Source: Linyphia triangularis (taxonomy: Eukaryota > Arthropoda > Arachnida > Araneae > Linyphiidae). From it: a stretch of 64,000 nt of DNA. The position numbers and the translations under genes are program-made. A model generated the notes under the pieces. It did not search any database, was not told the origin of the DNA, and saw only the letters and a program-made list of their open reading frames with translations. Positions within the stretch are counted from its first letter, which is position 1. Each line of letters starts with the position of its first letter. Below are positions 12,057 through 23,224 of this stretch, in pieces. The stretch spans positions 82,254,670 to 82,318,669 of the forward strand of contig OZ021729.1 of the NCBI GenBank assembly GCA_963978545.1, read 5' to 3'.

Positions 12057-12562
12057 AAGGATTCCCGCATTTTTTAAAAACGAGTGAAGTTACTTTATAT
12101 TTATGAAGATTTTTTCTTTTTCTTATTCCAACTATTCAAACAAAAGTTCTTTAAAAAAAAATTAGTTATTTCACTATTAAGAAAAGAAAAGGCCCCCGAA
12201 CCCCGTCTGATCGCAGTCCGATCAAAACGATACGTTACAGCTGCGACGTCACCACATCCTTCTGTTCTCTGTGGTTATCATGAGGTTTCTGTCAAATAGT
12301 TGGTGTATGTTTGGCAGACAATTGGCATATCCATTACAGGTCGGCGCGATTTGCGAGAAACTTGCACAACTGGTTTCCGCTGCTGCATTTCAAGCCAAGT
12401 TGTTTGAGATGAAGTAACCTCACATTCAGTTCGAGTCAAATGTGTCGTTTTCCCGCCAAAATCTAACAAGCGAACTTGGATTGCAAATTTAAAAAAAAAA
12501 AGGGCTGTGAGCAGAAAAAACTTTTAGAATCGAATAAAAAATAAAAATGTGGGAATTGTCCA
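12057..12562. mobile_element. GGACAATTCC-ended MITE, copy 2
   Basis: Same family as 1226-1772. Runs from ATTCCCGCATTTTTTAAAAA to AAATGTGGGAATTGTCCA; the left end is slightly degraded. Confidence 0.75.
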
Positions 12563-12565
12563 TAG

Positions 12566-13262
12566 GTTCATTGTAATGGAATCCATTACATTAATAAAAT
12601 TTGATTTAATTTAAACTTATTATGAACAAGAGCCCCCATTGGAAAAGTTCTTGTCTCGGCGAATATCAAATAATCATATGTTTATCATATTCTATATTTC
12701 TAGATAATTGAACTGGATTCTTCCTGGTACAGAAGGTACGCGATTGCTATACTGCGTCAAAAAATTGTCAAAACAAGAATAATTACTCATGGTTGAGTTT
12801 TCTTCCTGCATATTTCTATTAAAAGATCGCAAACAAAATGATAAATATTATTTAGAAAGTAGAAAAGAAAAACAAGTTTTGGGGCATAAAACAAGACTTA
12901 CAGAAAAAAAGGTATCTAAAAGCGATTTCAAACGACTAGTTTCAAAACCTGCAAAAACTGGTTTATACTTATAAATGTATATTTGACTTAATTAAATTAC
13001 TTATTTTTCCATGTAACTTCGCCACAAACTAATTTCATATCAAACAAAATTATAACGCAAAATTCATCATAATTTTTCAATTCTAATTCGTTTACGAGAA
13101 GAACGAAAATGGCCCGTGCGTGAGAATTGTCCTATAATATCCAAAAGAACTGATTATATTTAACTTACTTAAGATAATCCCACAGAACAATCCACAAGAT
13201 ATTTGGTTCAGTTTTAGAAGCCGGTATACAAACGCCAACACGATTTTCAAACGACAGTCTTA
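12566..13262. other. AT-rich noncoding stretch
   Basis: Nothing recognised. An ORF at 12789-12974 is Lys-rich and AT-driven; I do not consider it a gene. Confidence 0.45.
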
Positions 13263-13267
13263 CATAT

Positions 13268-13717
13268 TGTTGCACAAATTGTCTGTATATATTGTAAATA
13301 GTGACGTATTATTTTAAAATTCTATTGTAATTTATTTTTATCTTATTTTATTTATTAACAGCGATTATGCAAGTTAGAAAAAGGTGGCAACACCTAAAGC
13401 AATCGAGAAGTTTCGAGATATTTCTTTTCCGATGAATTGGCTGGAAATTTCGCGAATGTCTCACGCGCTTGTATATAAAAGATTGGAGAACGGGAAAGTT
13501 TTCAGATTGACTTCGGACTTCGTTGAAAGCTAATCGCTTTGTTTACCTATTGGAGTGAGCTTGTATAATTGCTGAATTCGAAGTTATTTTTGTTGAAGCT
13601 TGAGAGTAATTAAACTGTTGCCTGTGAATAAATTTTGTGAGTTTTCTGAAGAGAGAATAAATATTTTTAAACCGTGAAAACTGTGCCATCATTGCCTCAG
13701 TGGAAAAATTCGTAACA
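13268..13717 (+). mobile_element. Solo LTR of a Gypsy-type retrotransposon
   Basis: 450 bp beginning TGTTGCAC and ending CGTAACA (TG...CA), with a TATA-like GTATATAAAAG near 13470, AATAAA-type signals near 13625-13660, and a 4 bp flanking repeat ATAT on each side. No internal coding region or second LTR is nearby, so it looks like an LTR-LTR recombination product. Confidence 0.65.
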
Positions 13718-14059
13718 ATATATCCTGCAGTAAACGACAGTGTGCAAAATTATACAATCCGATAAACGACTGCTTCAATAAAACCTGCAAATTCACGGCA
13801 TCACTAAATTTCTTGTCTGTACACCATAGAAGTTCGTCTTTTATTTATTAACATGGAAAAATCAGCACTTTGTCTCTCCTGTAAATTTAATATGAGTCGT
13901 CTCATCCCTTTGTAAACAAATGTCGCTTACCATCAGCACGTGATGCAGAAATCCTTTTCTAATTGGTTGTAGCTTTCGGATGGTACTCCGTGCGTAACAA
14001 TTCTGATGTATCGAAGAATCACACCTATAAAAAATAACACCTTTATTTACATATCTTTA

Positions 14060-14716
14060 TAGTCCGAGAGGCGACTGCAATTTTTGGACCCCATCGAACA
14101 TCATTCTGAATTTTTTATAGAAATTAGAGAAAAGTTAGTAGATTAGGAATCCACTGGTCTGCCGTGGCAAAAATGGCCGAAACTGATCAAAAATCGACTT
14201 GGAATGAGTTGAACTAAAATCCGATTGCCAAATATGTCATAACTTGCCATAAAGAGAGCAAACTTTTTCGTCTGGCAACCCACTGCATTTTGATTTTTAA
14301 TGAGAAAAACCGCAAACGATTTCTGATCTCTGGCTAGGAAAACTTGTATCTCTTAAAAGTAAGCCGAATTGGCGACATCAGTTACGTCATCAGTGACGTA
14401 ATGTTTATTGCCAATTTGTCTCATTTGTGAAAGATGCGAGTAAGCCATAACCACACATCCGAATCGTCTGCAACCTTCTTAATTGAAAATTAAAGAGGGT
14501 TACCAAATAAAAAAAAAGCTCATTATTTGGCAAATTATGACGCATTTGGCAATTGGATTTAGTTCAACTTATTAAAAGTTGATTTTTGACCAGTTTCGGC
14601 CATTTTTGCCACGGCAGACCAGTGGATTCGTAATCTACTCACTTTTCTCTAATTTCTATAAAAAATTCAGAATGATGTTCGATGGGGTCCAAAAATTGCA
14701 GTCGCCTCTCAGTCTA
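14060..14716. mobile_element. Family A foldback element, copy 3 (657 bp)
   Basis: Ends TAGTCCGAGAGGCGACTGC and GCAGTCGCCTCTCAGTCTA, flanked by TTA (14057-14059, 14717-14719). Very similar to copy 4 at 41144, including the interior ACGTCATCAGTGACGTAATG. Confidence 0.87.
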
Positions 14717-14884
14717 TTACGCTTCATAATAATCTTTTCGAAGGAGCGATACCGTCGAAAAAACATTTCCGGAAATTTGGAACATGGTGATCAAGATGGG
14801 TACAAAATATTATCGGGGAAAGGATGCGCCATGTTACAGCTTCTGCTTTTCCTCTTTTTTTTTTTTAAAAATCCTTTCTATAAA

Positions 14885-15105
14885 CTTCGGTTATGTTTGT
14901 TTCAATGGGAGAGGAATCTGCGGAGGCCTATTTAACCCCCTTGCCGTCAACCAATCGAGCTGAAACTTGGCAGATAGGTTCGATGTCGATGGCAAAATGG
15001 ATTCTATCAAATTTTGGTGCTGTTACTGTCACTAAAAGGTCGCTTTTACGGAATTCAAATAAACCAACTTGTCGTCATCTAATCGCGCTAAAATAGCCAT
15101 AAACT
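14885..15105 (-). repeat. R1 family repeat, reverse copy fragment
   Basis: Reverse complement matches R1: GCGACCTTTTAGTGACAG, AATTTGATAGAAT, CAAGTTTCAGCTCGATTGG and GGCCTCCGCAGATT. Confidence 0.7.
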
Positions 15106-15143
15106 GATCATTGTTGAAACTCTTTTCTGTTGACAATTTTTTT

Positions 15144-15146
<3 letters not shown>

Positions 15147-15219
<73 letters not shown>
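15147..15219. repeat. (AT)n microsatellite, about 73 bp
   Basis: Uninterrupted AT dinucleotide run directly abutting the pogo-type MITE, which has TA at its insertion boundary. Confidence 0.95.
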
Positions 15220-15224
<5 letters not shown>

Positions 15225-15698
15225 GAACCTCGATTAACCGACTTACTCCGGACCGAAGATAGGTCGGATAAGCGAAAATGCCGGATAATAGAGAGTTGCA
15301 AAAAATAATAAAAAGTAAATTATTTTCATTTATTGAATGCAGGGCTTTTTTTTTTTTTTTTTTTTCTTTTTTTTTTTATGACATAATTGTTGGAAATGAG
15401 TTTTTGTTGTCGTAATCTTGATAATCGTTGTTTCACGGTTCTATCCCGAAGTCTTTTTAAAAGCAATAGTTCAGTTTGATCTGCATATGATTATTGCTCT
15501 AACCATGTCAGTCCTTTTGAAAAACGGTCAAAAGCCTCACCATTACTTATGCAAATTTAGTGTAAAGGAAATTATTCCGGTTTTTAAAAAGGGCAAATAA
15601 TTTATTACTCATTTGGGAGATTTTTGATGTCGACTAAAGGATGGTCGGTTAACAGAGAGTTCCGGATGAAAGAGGGACGGTTAATCGAGGTTCTACTG
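15220..15698. mobile_element. pogo/Tigger-type MITE (479 bp)
   Basis: Inverted ends TAGTAGAACCTCGATTAACC and, from the right end, CAGTAGAACCTCGATTAACC. TA on both sides. Both arms contain GGTCGG..AA and CCGGAT..A motifs typical of pogo-like termini. The 60-codon ORF in the middle is not recognisable as a transposase. Confidence 0.85.
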
Positions 15699-15700
15699 TA

Positions 15701-16400
15701 TATATATAATAACATTTCTTTAATCAGAAGAAATCAATGATATTTGGGTGTGAAAGCCTAAATTAAGGTTCATTTTTAATAAATAAATTTTAAAACGTAG
15801 TTAGACCGCACATTTTGCTGATAGAAATGTTTTTGACATCGGCGCTGTGTTAATAAATATAAAAATTGACAATACACATAAAGGATTATTTAAAAACTCT
15901 GTTTTACGGGTTATATTATTTATCTTCGAATAAGTTAAACTGTGTTTTTGCAATTTTTTTTTTTTTTCAAAAATAATTCAGAAAAAAAGGCAACCTCACC
16001 TTGTTTAATATCAGTGTTCAAGAAAATTGAAACGCATACATTGCTCAATAATATTCAAGGATAAGTTCTTTACTTGTTTCAATTTCTACATTTACACTTC
16101 AATTTCACTAATAAGATGACGATCTGAAACACGGATTCTGTAAGATTATTAGGATTCAATACAATTAAACCGAAAGTGCTTCCTTAATAACTATGTAGGA
16201 AGTTGCCTCTTTCTATAGATTTTGCTGTACCATCTATACAAATAATTTTAATTTAACTCGGTTTTTTTTTTTTTTTTCTACAAATTATAGAGATACTACA
16301 GGAAATTACTATAAATATTCAATTATGCAAACAAATTGTCTCTTGTGCCATTGAGCTTTAATCGGTGTTAAAAAATATGGCCCATGTATATATTAATTAT
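15701..16400. other. AT-rich noncoding stretch before the Gypsy element
   Basis: No gene or repeat recognised. Confidence 0.5.
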
Positions 16401-17040
16401 TGTTACGAATCTCTGTATATTTGTAAATATTTCGTAGTATTAATTATGTAAAAAGTTAAATTTATGTACATTTCGCATAAGGCAGTTCAAGAGTTAGTCT
16501 TCGCTTTCCTGCAATGCGTCTCTTAATGCTTGAAAACGAGTTGTACAGGGATCATGCTGGAAAACGAGTTTTCCAAGGGGCAGGCTATTTAACATTATTG
16601 TTAATGGCAATCCCGCCAAATGCCGCCAAACTTAACGACATTTTCGTTCCCTATGTACATGTATAGGGCTTTCGACTATGATCTGGAAAATCCTCCAAAT
16701 TTCTATCTCTAGAAGATTCACGAAGGATGGAATTTCCTATATAAGGTCGGCCGTGAGTTGAGTTAGGGAGTTATCGAGTTAGTTGTCTCTTAACGAGCAT
16801 TCAGAGAGCTGTATTGCGAAAGTGAACTATATTGCATTGTCTTTTGCGTCCATTTTAGCAGTTGTATATCAAGTTTTTAACTGCTGTTGTGCTCTATTGT
16901 CGTGTAAAGAGCTGTATTGAGTCTATTAGAACGAGAAGTTATGAAGTTGTAAAAGAATCTGCAAAGAGTTATATCGGAATAAATTTCTGCAAGTTTTGAT
17001 CTGCTTTTCCTTCAAATCTTTCGAACCCATCCACGCAACA
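16401..17040 (+). repeat. 5' LTR of the Gypsy element (640 bp)
   Basis: From TGTTACGAAT to CACGCAACA, ending directly before the primer site. TATA-like CCTATATAAGG at about 16737. Compared with the 3' LTR it lacks about 100 bp of the CGCCAA/TTGGCG-rich segment. Confidence 0.9.
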
Positions 17041-17058
17041 ACTGGTGTCAGAAGTGGG
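17041..17058 (+). other. Gypsy primer-binding site
   Basis: ACTGGTGTCAGAAGTGGG abuts the LTR end. TGGTGTCAGAAGTGGG-type sites are common in arthropod Gypsy elements; I did not assign the tRNA. Confidence 0.75.
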
Positions 17059-17082
17059 GTTTGAATGCCAATAACCAGAGCA

Positions 17083-17640
17083 ATGGCGGAATAAGATGAA
17101 AAATTTAAGCAGCTTTTTGCTTTCATGCAAGACATGAAGAAGGAATTATCCAAAGGGCAGGAAGAAATGAAAGCGAGCCAAGAAGAGATGAAGAACGAGA
17201 TTTTCTCTGGCCAAGATGAAATGAAGAAAGAGATTTTCTCTGGCTAAGATTAGATGAAGAAAGAGATTTTCTCTAAACAAGAAGAGATGAAAAGATTTTC
17301 TCTGTCCAAGAAGCGATGAAGAAAGAGATTTTCTCTGGCCAAGAGGAAATGCAGAAGAATATTGCTGCGATCTCTGCCGGGCAGGAGGAATTAAAGGGTC
17401 ATCTTTTAGCAACTATGGAAGAAAGCGTGAAACAAATAGAAGACAAATTTGATGGAAGGTTCGAGAACGTCGAAAAGAAGTGCAATAGCTTAGAAGGGAA
17501 ATTCGAGATTGTCGAATTCAAGTTTAATGATTTGGAGAAAAAGATAGAGATTCTGGAAAAGAAGAATCTAGAAGAAAATGTGGGTGAGATAGAAGAAAAG
17601 ATAGGCCAAATGTTAGAGAAGAGACTGTCGAGCAGAACTG
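17083..17640 (+). pseudogene. Gypsy gag remnant, coiled coil with short tandem repeats
   Basis: Starts at ATGGCGGAATAA, with a stop at codon 4. Downstream reading is rich in Glu/Lys and repeats GQEEMKKEIFS-like units encoded by a ~45 bp DNA repeat between about 17150 and 17350, with stops and a frameshift. A long frame then opens at 17316 (QIEDKFDGRFENVEKK...). The capsid and zinc-knuckle parts expected after this are missing. Confidence 0.8.
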
Positions 17641-18290
17641 TTTCGAAAGATTTGAAATGTGTACCAGTTATCCTCCGACCTTCAATTAAGTTTTCGACTT
17701 ACTATGGAAAACTGAACATCAACATCACGTTCGGGAGTGTTACTTATCATCAGACGGCATATGTGGCGAACATTATACACACTTGTATACTCGGACTGGA
17801 CTTTTTAAGGAAATATAATTTTTCCTTTGACTTTAAAAACAATGAGCTGCATTCAATTTCTGAAGACCTAGCCTTATTTGGAATCAAAGATAGTGAAGTT
17901 AAATCCATCCATCAAATAATAGCTCAAAATGATATCACATTACCCGCAAGAACGGAACTATTACTTCCTGGTTACGTAGCTGAAGATAAGAGTTTCCGAT
18001 ATGGCATAATGGGGTACCATGAAAATCACAACAGTCCCAAAGGAGTAATGATAGCTTCAACTCTCGTCGACCTTTCAAGGACTGCCATACCTGTAAGGGT
18101 TGCCAATGTGAGTGATAAAGCGAAAGTCACAATGAAAGGTGAAGTGTTAGCCAAATGTACTTCAGTAACTTGCATAAATCGAATTAGCAATCTTCCAGTC
18201 ACTGTGTCTTCAGAGAACTTAACATCAGAGCTACTGCAGAATGCACCGTTAAACAACGAAGAAAGAAGTGCTGTACAACTGGTCATCTAA
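17640..18290 (+). pseudogene. Gypsy protease C-terminal half and pre-RT spacer
   Basis: Continuous with the gag coil in the frame that ends at 18290. ILGLDFLRKY is the conserved C-terminal motif of retropepsins; the catalytic D-T/S-G triad should lie upstream but is absent. An in-frame deletion near 17640 seems to have joined gag to this half-protease. The spacer ends in TAA directly before the RT frame. Confidence 0.8.
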
Positions 18291-18341
18291 GAATTCAAAG
18301 ATGTATTTTCCCGCACATCTTCGGATGTCGGACGAACAAGT

Positions 18342-19170
18342 TTGACGCAGCATAGAATTGATACAGGAGACCACCCACCTATCAAGCAACACCCAAGACG
18401 ACTACCGTTTGCTAAACAGGAAGAGGTAGGAAGTCTCTTACAGGAAATGCAAGATAGCGACGTGATTGAACCTTCAGCCAGCCCTTGGGCCTCTCCCATC
18501 GTCCTGGTTCGAAAGAAGGATGGTTCAACTAGATTTTGCGTCGATTATCGGAGGTTGAACGATGTCACGAAAAAGGACAGCTACCCTCTTCCTAGAATTG
18601 ATGACACTCTAAACATTCTTTCTGAAAACAAGTGGTTTTCGACACTAGACTTAAAGAGTGGATATTGGCAGGTTGAGTTACACCCTGATGAAAGAGAGAA
18701 GACAGCCTTCACAACCGGACAAGGACTTTGGCAGTTCAAAGTGATGCCATTTGGATTATGCGATGCTCCAGCAACATTCGAACACCTCATGAAAACAGTG
18801 CTAAGAGGTCTTTCCTCCGAAGCCTGTCTGGTTTACCTCGATGACATCATTATCATGGGGCGAAGTTTCGAGGAACATCTAGAAAATTTTAGGAAAGTGC
18901 TGAGGAAATTAAAAGCTGCCAACCTGAAGTTAAGTCCGGCCAAATGTAAGTTATTCCAACATGAAGTGGCCTACCTCGGAGAAGTCATCTCTGCCGAGGG
19001 TGTACGCACAGATCCAGAAAAAGAGTCAGCAGTTAAAGATTGGAGATACCTCAAAAATGTGCATGCATCAGTTGAGGAGTTTCCTGGGGCTTTGTACCAA
19101 CTATAGACGATTCGTGAAGGACTTTTCTTACATCGCAAGACCCCTTCACAGACTGACAGAGATCAGGTAG
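18342..19170 (+). pseudogene. Gypsy reverse transcriptase
   Basis: Recognisable RT blocks: SPWASPIVLVRKKDGSTRFC, CVDYRRLNDVT, FSTLDLKSGYWQV, FGLCDAPATFEHLM and the catalytic YLDD. A frameshift near 19045 moves the thumb (LRSFLGLCTNYRRFVKDFS) to another frame, and a TAG stop follows near 19168. Inactive. Confidence 0.95.
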
Positions 19171-19178
19171 AAATTCTT

Positions 19179-19709
19179 GTGGCAAAAAGACAAGTGACAA
19201 AAGACTGTGAGGATGCATTTGACCAACTGAAGGAGGCTTTAACATCTGCACCTATCCTAACGTATCCTCAGCCCGATAAACAATTCATTCTTGACACGGA
19301 CGCGAGCAACGAGAGTGTCGGTGCTGTTTTATCCCAAGAAATAGACGGCCAAGAACGAGTAGTAGCATATTGGAGTAAGTGCTTATCTAAACCGGAGAGG
19401 AATTACTGTGTCACCAGGAAAGAGTTGCTCGCCATAATTAAAGCCGTAGAGCATTTCCATCATTACGTCTACGGCAGGAAATTCCTGCTCCGTACGGATC
19501 ATGCATCGTTGACCTGGCTTCTAAATTTCAAGAATCCCGAAGGTCAGATAGCCAGATGGATAGAGAGACTCCAGGAGTATGACATCGATATCGTCATCGG
19601 AAAGGATCATCACATGGAAACGCAGACGCCCTGTCTAGGAGACCCTGCCCAGAGAGCTGCCAATACTGTTCCAGGGTTAAGGCGAGTTACGGACTTATCA
19701 ATCCGGTAG
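19179..19709 (+). pseudogene. Gypsy RNase H domain
   Basis: Follows RT after a stop. FILDTDASNESVGAVLSQ carries the first catalytic Asp, KELLAIIKAVEHF the Glu, and LRTDHASLTWL the next Asp. The connection towards integrase is broken by a stop at 19709. Confidence 0.93.
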
Positions 19710-19739
19710 TACGGCAAGTTACATCTTCAACATCATCGG

Positions 19740-20925
19740 ATCCAGGCTTATAGAGTGACGGAGAAGTCAGAAAAGACCAATTGGGAGATCCTATTGGCCC
19801 GGTTCCATCAAGCCAATAATCGATTTAAAGGAGTCTTCGAATGCGACACCTACTTGGCAGGACATTTCCATCTATAGTACTACGATAAAGCAATATTGGG
19901 CCCTCTGGGACTCTCTCCATATTCGAAACGGCGTGTTGTACCGGAATTTCGAATCTGATGATGGAAAGATATCCCGATGGCAGCTATTGCTTCCAAGATC
20001 CCGAGTCACAGACGTTCTTAAAGAACTACATAGCAGTCCAACTGGATGCCACTTCGGAGTAATGAAGACATTACCAAGAGTTCGAGAGCGGTTCTACTGG
20101 AGTAAGGAGAAGGCTGATGTGGAGAAGTGGTGCCGATCATGTGTTGCCTGTGCAGCCCGACAAGGACCGAAGAAACGCAGTCGAGGAAAACTGCAACGTA
20201 GGAGCGCCTTTTGAACGGATTGCGTTTGACATCTTGGGACCACTACAACGAACTGCTGACGGCAACAGATATATCCCTGTTGTCATGGATTACTTTACGA
20301 AGTGGCCCGAAAAATTTCCTATCCCTGATCAAGAGGCTCCCACCGTTGCAGAGTTAATGGTTTGGAGCTGGATTCCAGATTTCGAGTGCCTCTTCAGTTA
20401 CTTTCTGATCAAGGAAGGAATTTTACTTCTGCTGTAATGAAAGGACTTAGTGATCTACTTGGCATTGACAAAACACAGACGACGCCTTTACACCCACAGT
20501 CAGATGGCATGGTGGAGAGGTTTAACAGAACCATCCTCAATAACCTCTCACTGATGGTTTCCAGAAACCAACAGGACTGAGATCAGAAGTTACCTTTGTT
20601 TCTTCTGGCCTATCGCAACGCTGTCCACGAGACTACCGGCTATTCCCCATCCCAGATGCTCTTCGGTCGTAACTTTCGTCTGTTGTTTAGCCACTCTCCG
20701 GATGCACCTTCATCGCCAGAGGAGTACGTCGAGGATCTTCAGGCACGATTTGAAGCTGTGCATAATTTTGCCCGAGAGCGAATCCACTTGGCGACAGATA
20801 AGATACGACACGAAGGCTACAGGACATCAATTCCACGAAGGTGACAAGGTTTGGTTCTGGAACCGGAAACGACAAAAAGGACTTTTTTCCCAAACTTCAG
20901 TCTCACTGGGATAGTCCTTACTTAG
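19740..20925 (+). pseudogene. Gypsy integrase, frameshifted
   Basis: Zinc-binding HHCC region (HSSPTGCHFGVMKT ... WCRSCVACAARQG) in one frame. The core continues in a second frame (FDILGPL, YIPVVMDYFTKWPE), then a third frame (LLSDQGRNFTS, HPQSDGMVERFNR). The C-terminal region with YRNAVHETTGYSPSQMLFGR follows after a stop. At least three frame breaks. Confidence 0.93.
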
Positions 20926-20929
20926 TCCT

Positions 20930-21825
20930 GTTGTTGGTGTTGTCGTGTGACAAGTGCAGAAAAAAGGTGATAGGACAAGTCAAATGGGACCAAAGGCATT
21001 GAGCACAGCCCTGGCCACATCTCCGACTTTATCGGTATAAAGGGTGTCATGGCAGCAGTTGAGATCGATATTGAAGAGGGTCGAGGCAACAGAGATGCAA
21101 CTGAAGAGATGCCTCGGATCCAGCTGAACTCCTGGGCAGTGCCTGCATTCTGCATAAGTTCTGGAGCCGTCAGGCATGATCTTCATACCTCTCATGTGCC
21201 CCGTCCGCAATCTGCTGATGGTAATGGTGATTTCGCGGTCAAGATTAAGCTCCGGAAGGCACCATTTCTTCCGAAGTCCGCCGCAGAGGTGATGTTTTGC
21301 AACGGCATTTGCATCGAAGCAAGTGGTTTGCATGGGAGGGGGAACCATGTTCCTAGCCTCCTTAGCAAGGGAGTCCGCTTGTTCATTCCCCTCGATGTTG
21401 ACATGAGCGGGGACCCATTGGATGGAGCAGTTTTTCTCCCTGGCAACTAAGGTGGACAGAAGCGCGTTGATTTCGTGGGCGAGTCTTGATTTACCTCTTT
21501 TAATGGCCTCCAGAGTAGACTTACAGTCTGAGAAAATGATGATGCCATTCGAGGGAACTGACTGTGAGAGGTAAAGGGCTAGAGCGGATTTAATGGCGAT
21601 CAGTTCACTAGTGAAGCTGGAAGCGATTTTTCCGGCTGCGACCCGATATTTGAGGGATGTTTGATCTGGAAGGAGAAGGAAGATGCCAGAACCTCCTCTG
21701 TCGCATTCTGAGTTGGAGGAGCCGTCAGTGCAAGCAGTGGCAAGGTCAGGTTTAGAGAGCTTCGCTATAGTTTCCAACCGCTTAGTCCTCAACCAGCTGA
21801 ATGACGTGGTGTCCGAATCCGTAAG
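20930..21825 (-). mobile_element. Non-LTR retrotransposon 3' fragment inserted in the Gypsy element
   Basis: A minus-strand segment unrelated to Gypsy order, lying between integrase and the 3' purine tract. It carries an RNase H domain plus C-terminal zinc-binding region (see next entry). Boundaries are approximate; I could not define a clear target duplication. Confidence 0.75.
20980..21792 (-). pseudogene. RNase H and C-terminal CCHC region of a Jockey/R1-like ORF2
   Basis: 270 codons open: ACTDGSSNSECDRGGSGIF (first Asp), FTSELIAIKSALALY (Glu), IIFSDCKSTLEAIKRGK (Asp), VPAHVNIEGNEQADSLAKEA (terminal His/Asp region). After it, CRHC and HLFSC form a C-x2-C...H-x4-C type pattern as in the 3' end of non-LTR ORF2. 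No endonuclease or RT is present, so it is 5'-truncated. The frame can be extended a few codons upstream of the ATG, showing this start is not natural. Still open, hence fairly young. Confidence 0.88.
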
Positions 21826-22119
21826 TCATCTAATTCTAAACCTAGAGTCGTTCATTACGACAGGTGCCCCTTACCATGGCCATAGTTTGTAATCCCCCTA
21901 ATGTATAAAGTGTATATAGTTATTCAGACCATGGTCACATGTGTATATAATTTTGTAAGTTTATTATTTATTTATTTTTTCAGTAATGTTTCTGCCTTTC
22001 TGTATATAAATTAGTAAGTTTAGTCAGTTTTATAGTTTAGTAATGAACACAGTGTTTGCTATTGCTTTGAAGGTAAGCCTTTCTTTCCGGGGGCTGTACT
22101 GCCCGGGACGTGCAGTCCT

Positions 22120-22132
22120 TGAGAGAGGGGCA
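22120..22132 (+). other. Gypsy polypurine tract
   Basis: GAGAGAGGGGCAA directly precedes the 3' LTR start TGTTACG at 22133. Confidence 0.8.
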
Positions 22133-22586
22133 ATGTTACGAATCTCTGTATATTTGTAAATATTTCGTAGTATTAATTACATAAAAAGGGAAATTTATGT
22201 ACATTTCGCATAAGGCAGTGCAAGAGTTGACTTCACATCGCTTTCCTGCAATGCGTCTCTTAATGCTTGAAAACGAGTTCTACAGGGATCATGCTGGAAA
22301 ACGAGTTTTACAAGGGGCAGGCTATTTTACATTAGGGTTAATGGCAATATCGCCAAGTTGGCGAGATAAAGCCAAGTTCGCGACGGTTTTGGCGACTAAT
22401 TTTGCTCGCCAAATTTGGCGAGAAATCGCCAAATGTCACCAAACTTGGCGGCCATTTGGCGACATTTTCGGTCCCCATGTTGATGAATAGGGCTTTCGAC
22501 CACGATCTGGAAAATCCCCCAAATTTCTATCTCTAGAAGATTCACGAAGGATTGACTATCCTATATAACGCCGGCTGTGAGTGAGT
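22133..22586 (+). repeat. 3' LTR of the Gypsy element, truncated at its end
   Basis: Matches the 5' LTR up to GGCTGTGAGTGAG, then stops; the last ~190 bp are replaced by a family A fragment. It contains an extra ~100 bp rich in CGCCAA/TTGGCG repeats (22350-22465). Confidence 0.9.
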
Positions 22587-22587
22587 T

Positions 22588-22806
22588 TATTTGGTAAATT
22601 TCAATGAGAAATGGTGCAGACGATTCAACTTCTTTGGCTACGTTTTATTTTTATATTTTAAAAATGAACCAAGTTGGCGATAATTTTTGTGTCCCTGATG
22701 ACGACAATGTGGCTCACTTTTAAAAGATGCAAGTAAGACGTCGCCAGAGATCTGCTGCCATATCCTCACTGAAAATGAACGAGCGGTATCATTCAAAGTA
22801 ATGTCG
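22588..22806. mobile_element. Family A foldback fragment, copy 5
   Basis: About 220 bp resembling the interior of family A (TTTCAATGAGAAA..GCAGACGATTC, CACTTTTAAAAGATGCAAGT, ATTTTTGA at the end). Both termini are missing; it replaces the end of the Gypsy 3' LTR. Confidence 0.6.
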
Positions 22807-22969
22807 ATTTTTGAATACACACCAGAGCACTAACATTTCTCGACTCAATGTTACAATGCATTTTTTTGCAAATGCTTTACGTTGGCAATTTTCGTTGCAC
22901 AAGTGCCGTTCCAACGCATTTCTGGTTTTTCATAGCGCTGATCAATTTGTGCAGGGAAAAGGTGGGTTT

Positions 22970-23195
22970 TGTTAGTGTTTTACTATTAGATAAGATTAGC
23001 AGAGTGACTTTAAATCGAAGTTTAATTTATTACAAAAAGATCACAGCAGAATATGGGAGTTAACATTTTAGTGAATGGATAAACCGTTACATCTTTTAAA
23101 CTTATTTTACCGTTATAGAATTTCCTAATATTGCCAACTCAATGATACTAATGAATCCAATAAATATCTGTCGCTGCCATATATATACACCAACA
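22970..23195 (-). repeat. Copia 3' LTR (226 bp)
   Basis: Same TGTTGGTG...CACTAACA structure. Preceded on the minus strand by a purine tract GAGAGGGGATG (about 23196-23206). Confidence 0.92.
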
Positions 23196-23224
23196 TCCCC
23201 TCTCAACGACAGAATACATGCAGA

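Larger units (their letters stand above)
16401..22586 (+). mobile_element. Defective Ty3/Gypsy LTR retrotransposon
   Basis: Both LTRs begin TGTTACGAATCTCTG. Order: 5' LTR, primer site, gag remnant fused to the end of protease, reverse transcriptase, RNase H, integrase, purine tract, truncated 3' LTR. Gag-protease-RT-RNaseH-integrase order is the Gypsy arrangement. Frameshifts and stops interrupt every enzyme, and a non-LTR fragment sits between integrase and the 3' LTR, so it cannot move on its own. I see no envelope gene. Confidence 0.93.

Noticed and set aside
20362..21155. Envelope gene of an endogenous retrovirus after integrase
   Set aside because: The region after integrase is occupied by a reverse-strand non-LTR fragment; no signal peptide, membrane segment or fusion motif was seen.
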